A DNA stretch of 6,785 nt from Planctomycetaceae bacterium. GTDB lineage: Bacteria > Planctomycetota > Planctomycetia > Pirellulales > Pirellulaceae. The translations under genes and the position numbers were made by a program. Where the stretch lies: the NCBI GenBank assembly GCA_022614795.1, contig JAKEHX010000263.1:1-6785 (forward strand), written 5' to 3'. This document shows positions 6,385-6,785 of this stretch, in pieces (the first letter of the stretch is position 1; the number at the start of each line of letters is the position of its first letter). The notes under the pieces are model-generated. The model was not told the DNA's origin, did not search any database, and saw only the letters and a program-made list of their open reading frames with translations.

Positions 6385-6567
6385 CTATTCCGCCTCGCTC
6401 TCCACGAGGACCCGGCCCATGTAGTACCCGCAGTTCGGGCAGATCACATGCTGCGGGACGGCCGTGCTGCACTTGGGGCAAAACGACAGTTGCTTGGGCT
6501 TTTTGGCGTGGTGCGAGCGACGTTTGCGGGTCCGCGAGTTGGACGAACGCCGTTTGGGTACAGCCAT
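6385..6567 (-). CDS. rpmF: 50S ribosomal protein L32, zinc-binding form
   Basis: This small basic protein belongs to the large ribosomal subunit. The 60-residue product starts MAVPKRRSSNSRTRKRRSHH, the usual L32 N-terminus (lengths near 56-60). It carries a zinc ribbon with Cys30-x2-Cys33 and Cys43-x2-Cys46 (CPKC and CPNC), so it is the Cys-containing form. It is the first gene of the operon. rpmF heading a fatty acid synthesis cluster is a known arrangement in E. coli and other bacteria and links ribosome and membrane production. No clear Shine-Dalgarno precedes the ATG at 6567; a sigma70-like promoter lies about 67 bases upstream. Confidence 0.97.
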   Translation of the reverse strand: MAVPKRRSSNSRTRKRRSHHAKKPKQLSFCPKCSTAVPQHVICPNCGYYMGRVLVESEAE

Positions 6568-6594
6568 GACAGACTCACAGGCTCAAGTGCGGCA

Positions 6595-6610
6595 CACCCC
6601 CGGCGGGGTG
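6595..6610 (-). promoter_or_regulatory. Stem-loop in the rpmF 5' leader
   Basis: CACCCC and GGGGTG pair across a 4-base loop, giving a perfect 6-bp GC-rich stem about 28-43 bases before the rpmF ATG and downstream of the predicted start site. There is no T-tract, so it is not an intrinsic terminator. It may shape leader translation or stability; no known motif is recognised. Confidence 0.4.
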
Positions 6611-6633
6611 GATCGGTCAGGTGGAAACGAGTT

Positions 6634-6662
6634 ATCCTAGGGCTGGTCCGCATAGCTGTCAA
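6634..6662 (-). promoter_or_regulatory. Sigma70-like promoter of the rpmF-fab operon
   Basis: On the minus strand a perfect TTGACA (6657-6662) is followed after exactly 17 bp by TAGGAT (6634-6639), a 4/6 match to TATAAT. Transcription would start near 6626 and leave a leader of about 60 bases before rpmF. It is the best promoter match found in the intergenic stretches and lies upstream of the first gene. Confidence 0.7.
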
Positions 6663-6690
6663 TTGGCCGAATTGTCGCCTTTCGCGGAGA

Positions 6691-6785
6691 GGTTGTGAAT
6701 GAATCCCGTAGCGGAACTCGCCAGAGTTCCGAATCCGCGGAAAAACCTGAAGTCTGGCGACTTCAGCTACGAAAGATTCACAACC
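6691..6785. repeat. REPIN-like element with two GTAG-hairpins, touching the window edge
   Basis: GTAG (6708-6711) is followed by a perfect hairpin with stem CGGAACTC/GAGTTCCG and loop GCCA (6712-6731). After a 15-bp spacer comes a hairpin with stem CTGAAGTC/GACTTCAG and loop TGGC (6747-6766), then CTAC (6767-6770). Read from the other strand, the second unit is again GTAG plus an 8-bp hairpin with loop GCCA. An outer 10-bp inverted repeat, GGTTGTGAAT (6691-6700) and its complement (6776-6785), encloses the unit, and the window ends exactly there. The element lies about 30 bp upstream of the operon's -35 box. It may continue beyond the window. Confidence 0.8.

Noticed and set aside
6587..6610. 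Degraded copy of the 2619-2672 element in the rpmF leader
   Set aside because: It shares CGGCACAC and a GC-rich centre but lacks GTAG and the second hairpin; the match is too short to call.

Overview
The window is a compact piece of a GC-rich bacterial chromosome. Gene content, gene order and intergenic repeats suggest a planctomycete, probably of the Pirellulales type. That assignment is an inference from the shape of the proteins, the long Ala-rich TPR-like protein with a Pro/Thr/Ala tail, and the palindromic spacers; no rRNA or other marker is present to prove it.

Layout: the left 2.6 kb is one plus-strand gene, cut by the window start, for a large Ala-rich helical-repeat (TPR-like) protein of unknown role. 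Convergent to it, on the minus strand, is a type II fatty acid synthesis operon. In transcription order it reads rpmF (ribosomal protein L32), fabD (malonyl-CoA:ACP transacylase), fabG (3-oxoacyl-ACP reductase), acpP (acyl carrier protein, GTG start with a strong GGAGG ribosome binding site) and fabF (3-oxoacyl-ACP synthase II). All catalytic residues are intact. FabD loads malonate onto AcpP, FabF condenses it with acyl-ACP, and FabG reduces the 3-oxo product. The dehydratase, enoyl reductase, FabH and PlsX are not in the window. A good sigma70-like promoter (TTGACA, 17 bp, TAGGAT) lies upstream of rpmF, and a weaker candidate lies between fabG and acpP.

The unusual content is between the genes. 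Every intergenic gap longer than about 30 bp is largely filled by a long inverted repeat. The fabF/TPR gap (2619-2672) and the region upstream of rpmF (6691-6785) hold two sequence-unrelated elements with one design: GTAG, hairpin, spacer, hairpin, CTAC. This is the layout of paired REP sequences (REPINs/BIMEs), which RAYT (Y1/TnpA_REP) transposases mobilise in other bacteria. In the rightmost element the two hairpins differ only by compensatory base changes. A third family, with core GTCGAAATTCAAATG, sits on both sides of fabG. A fourth, made of GAAACCTGAAAC-like units, fills the rpmF-fabD gap. No new protein system is visible; the genes are ordinary and the interest lies in the repeats.
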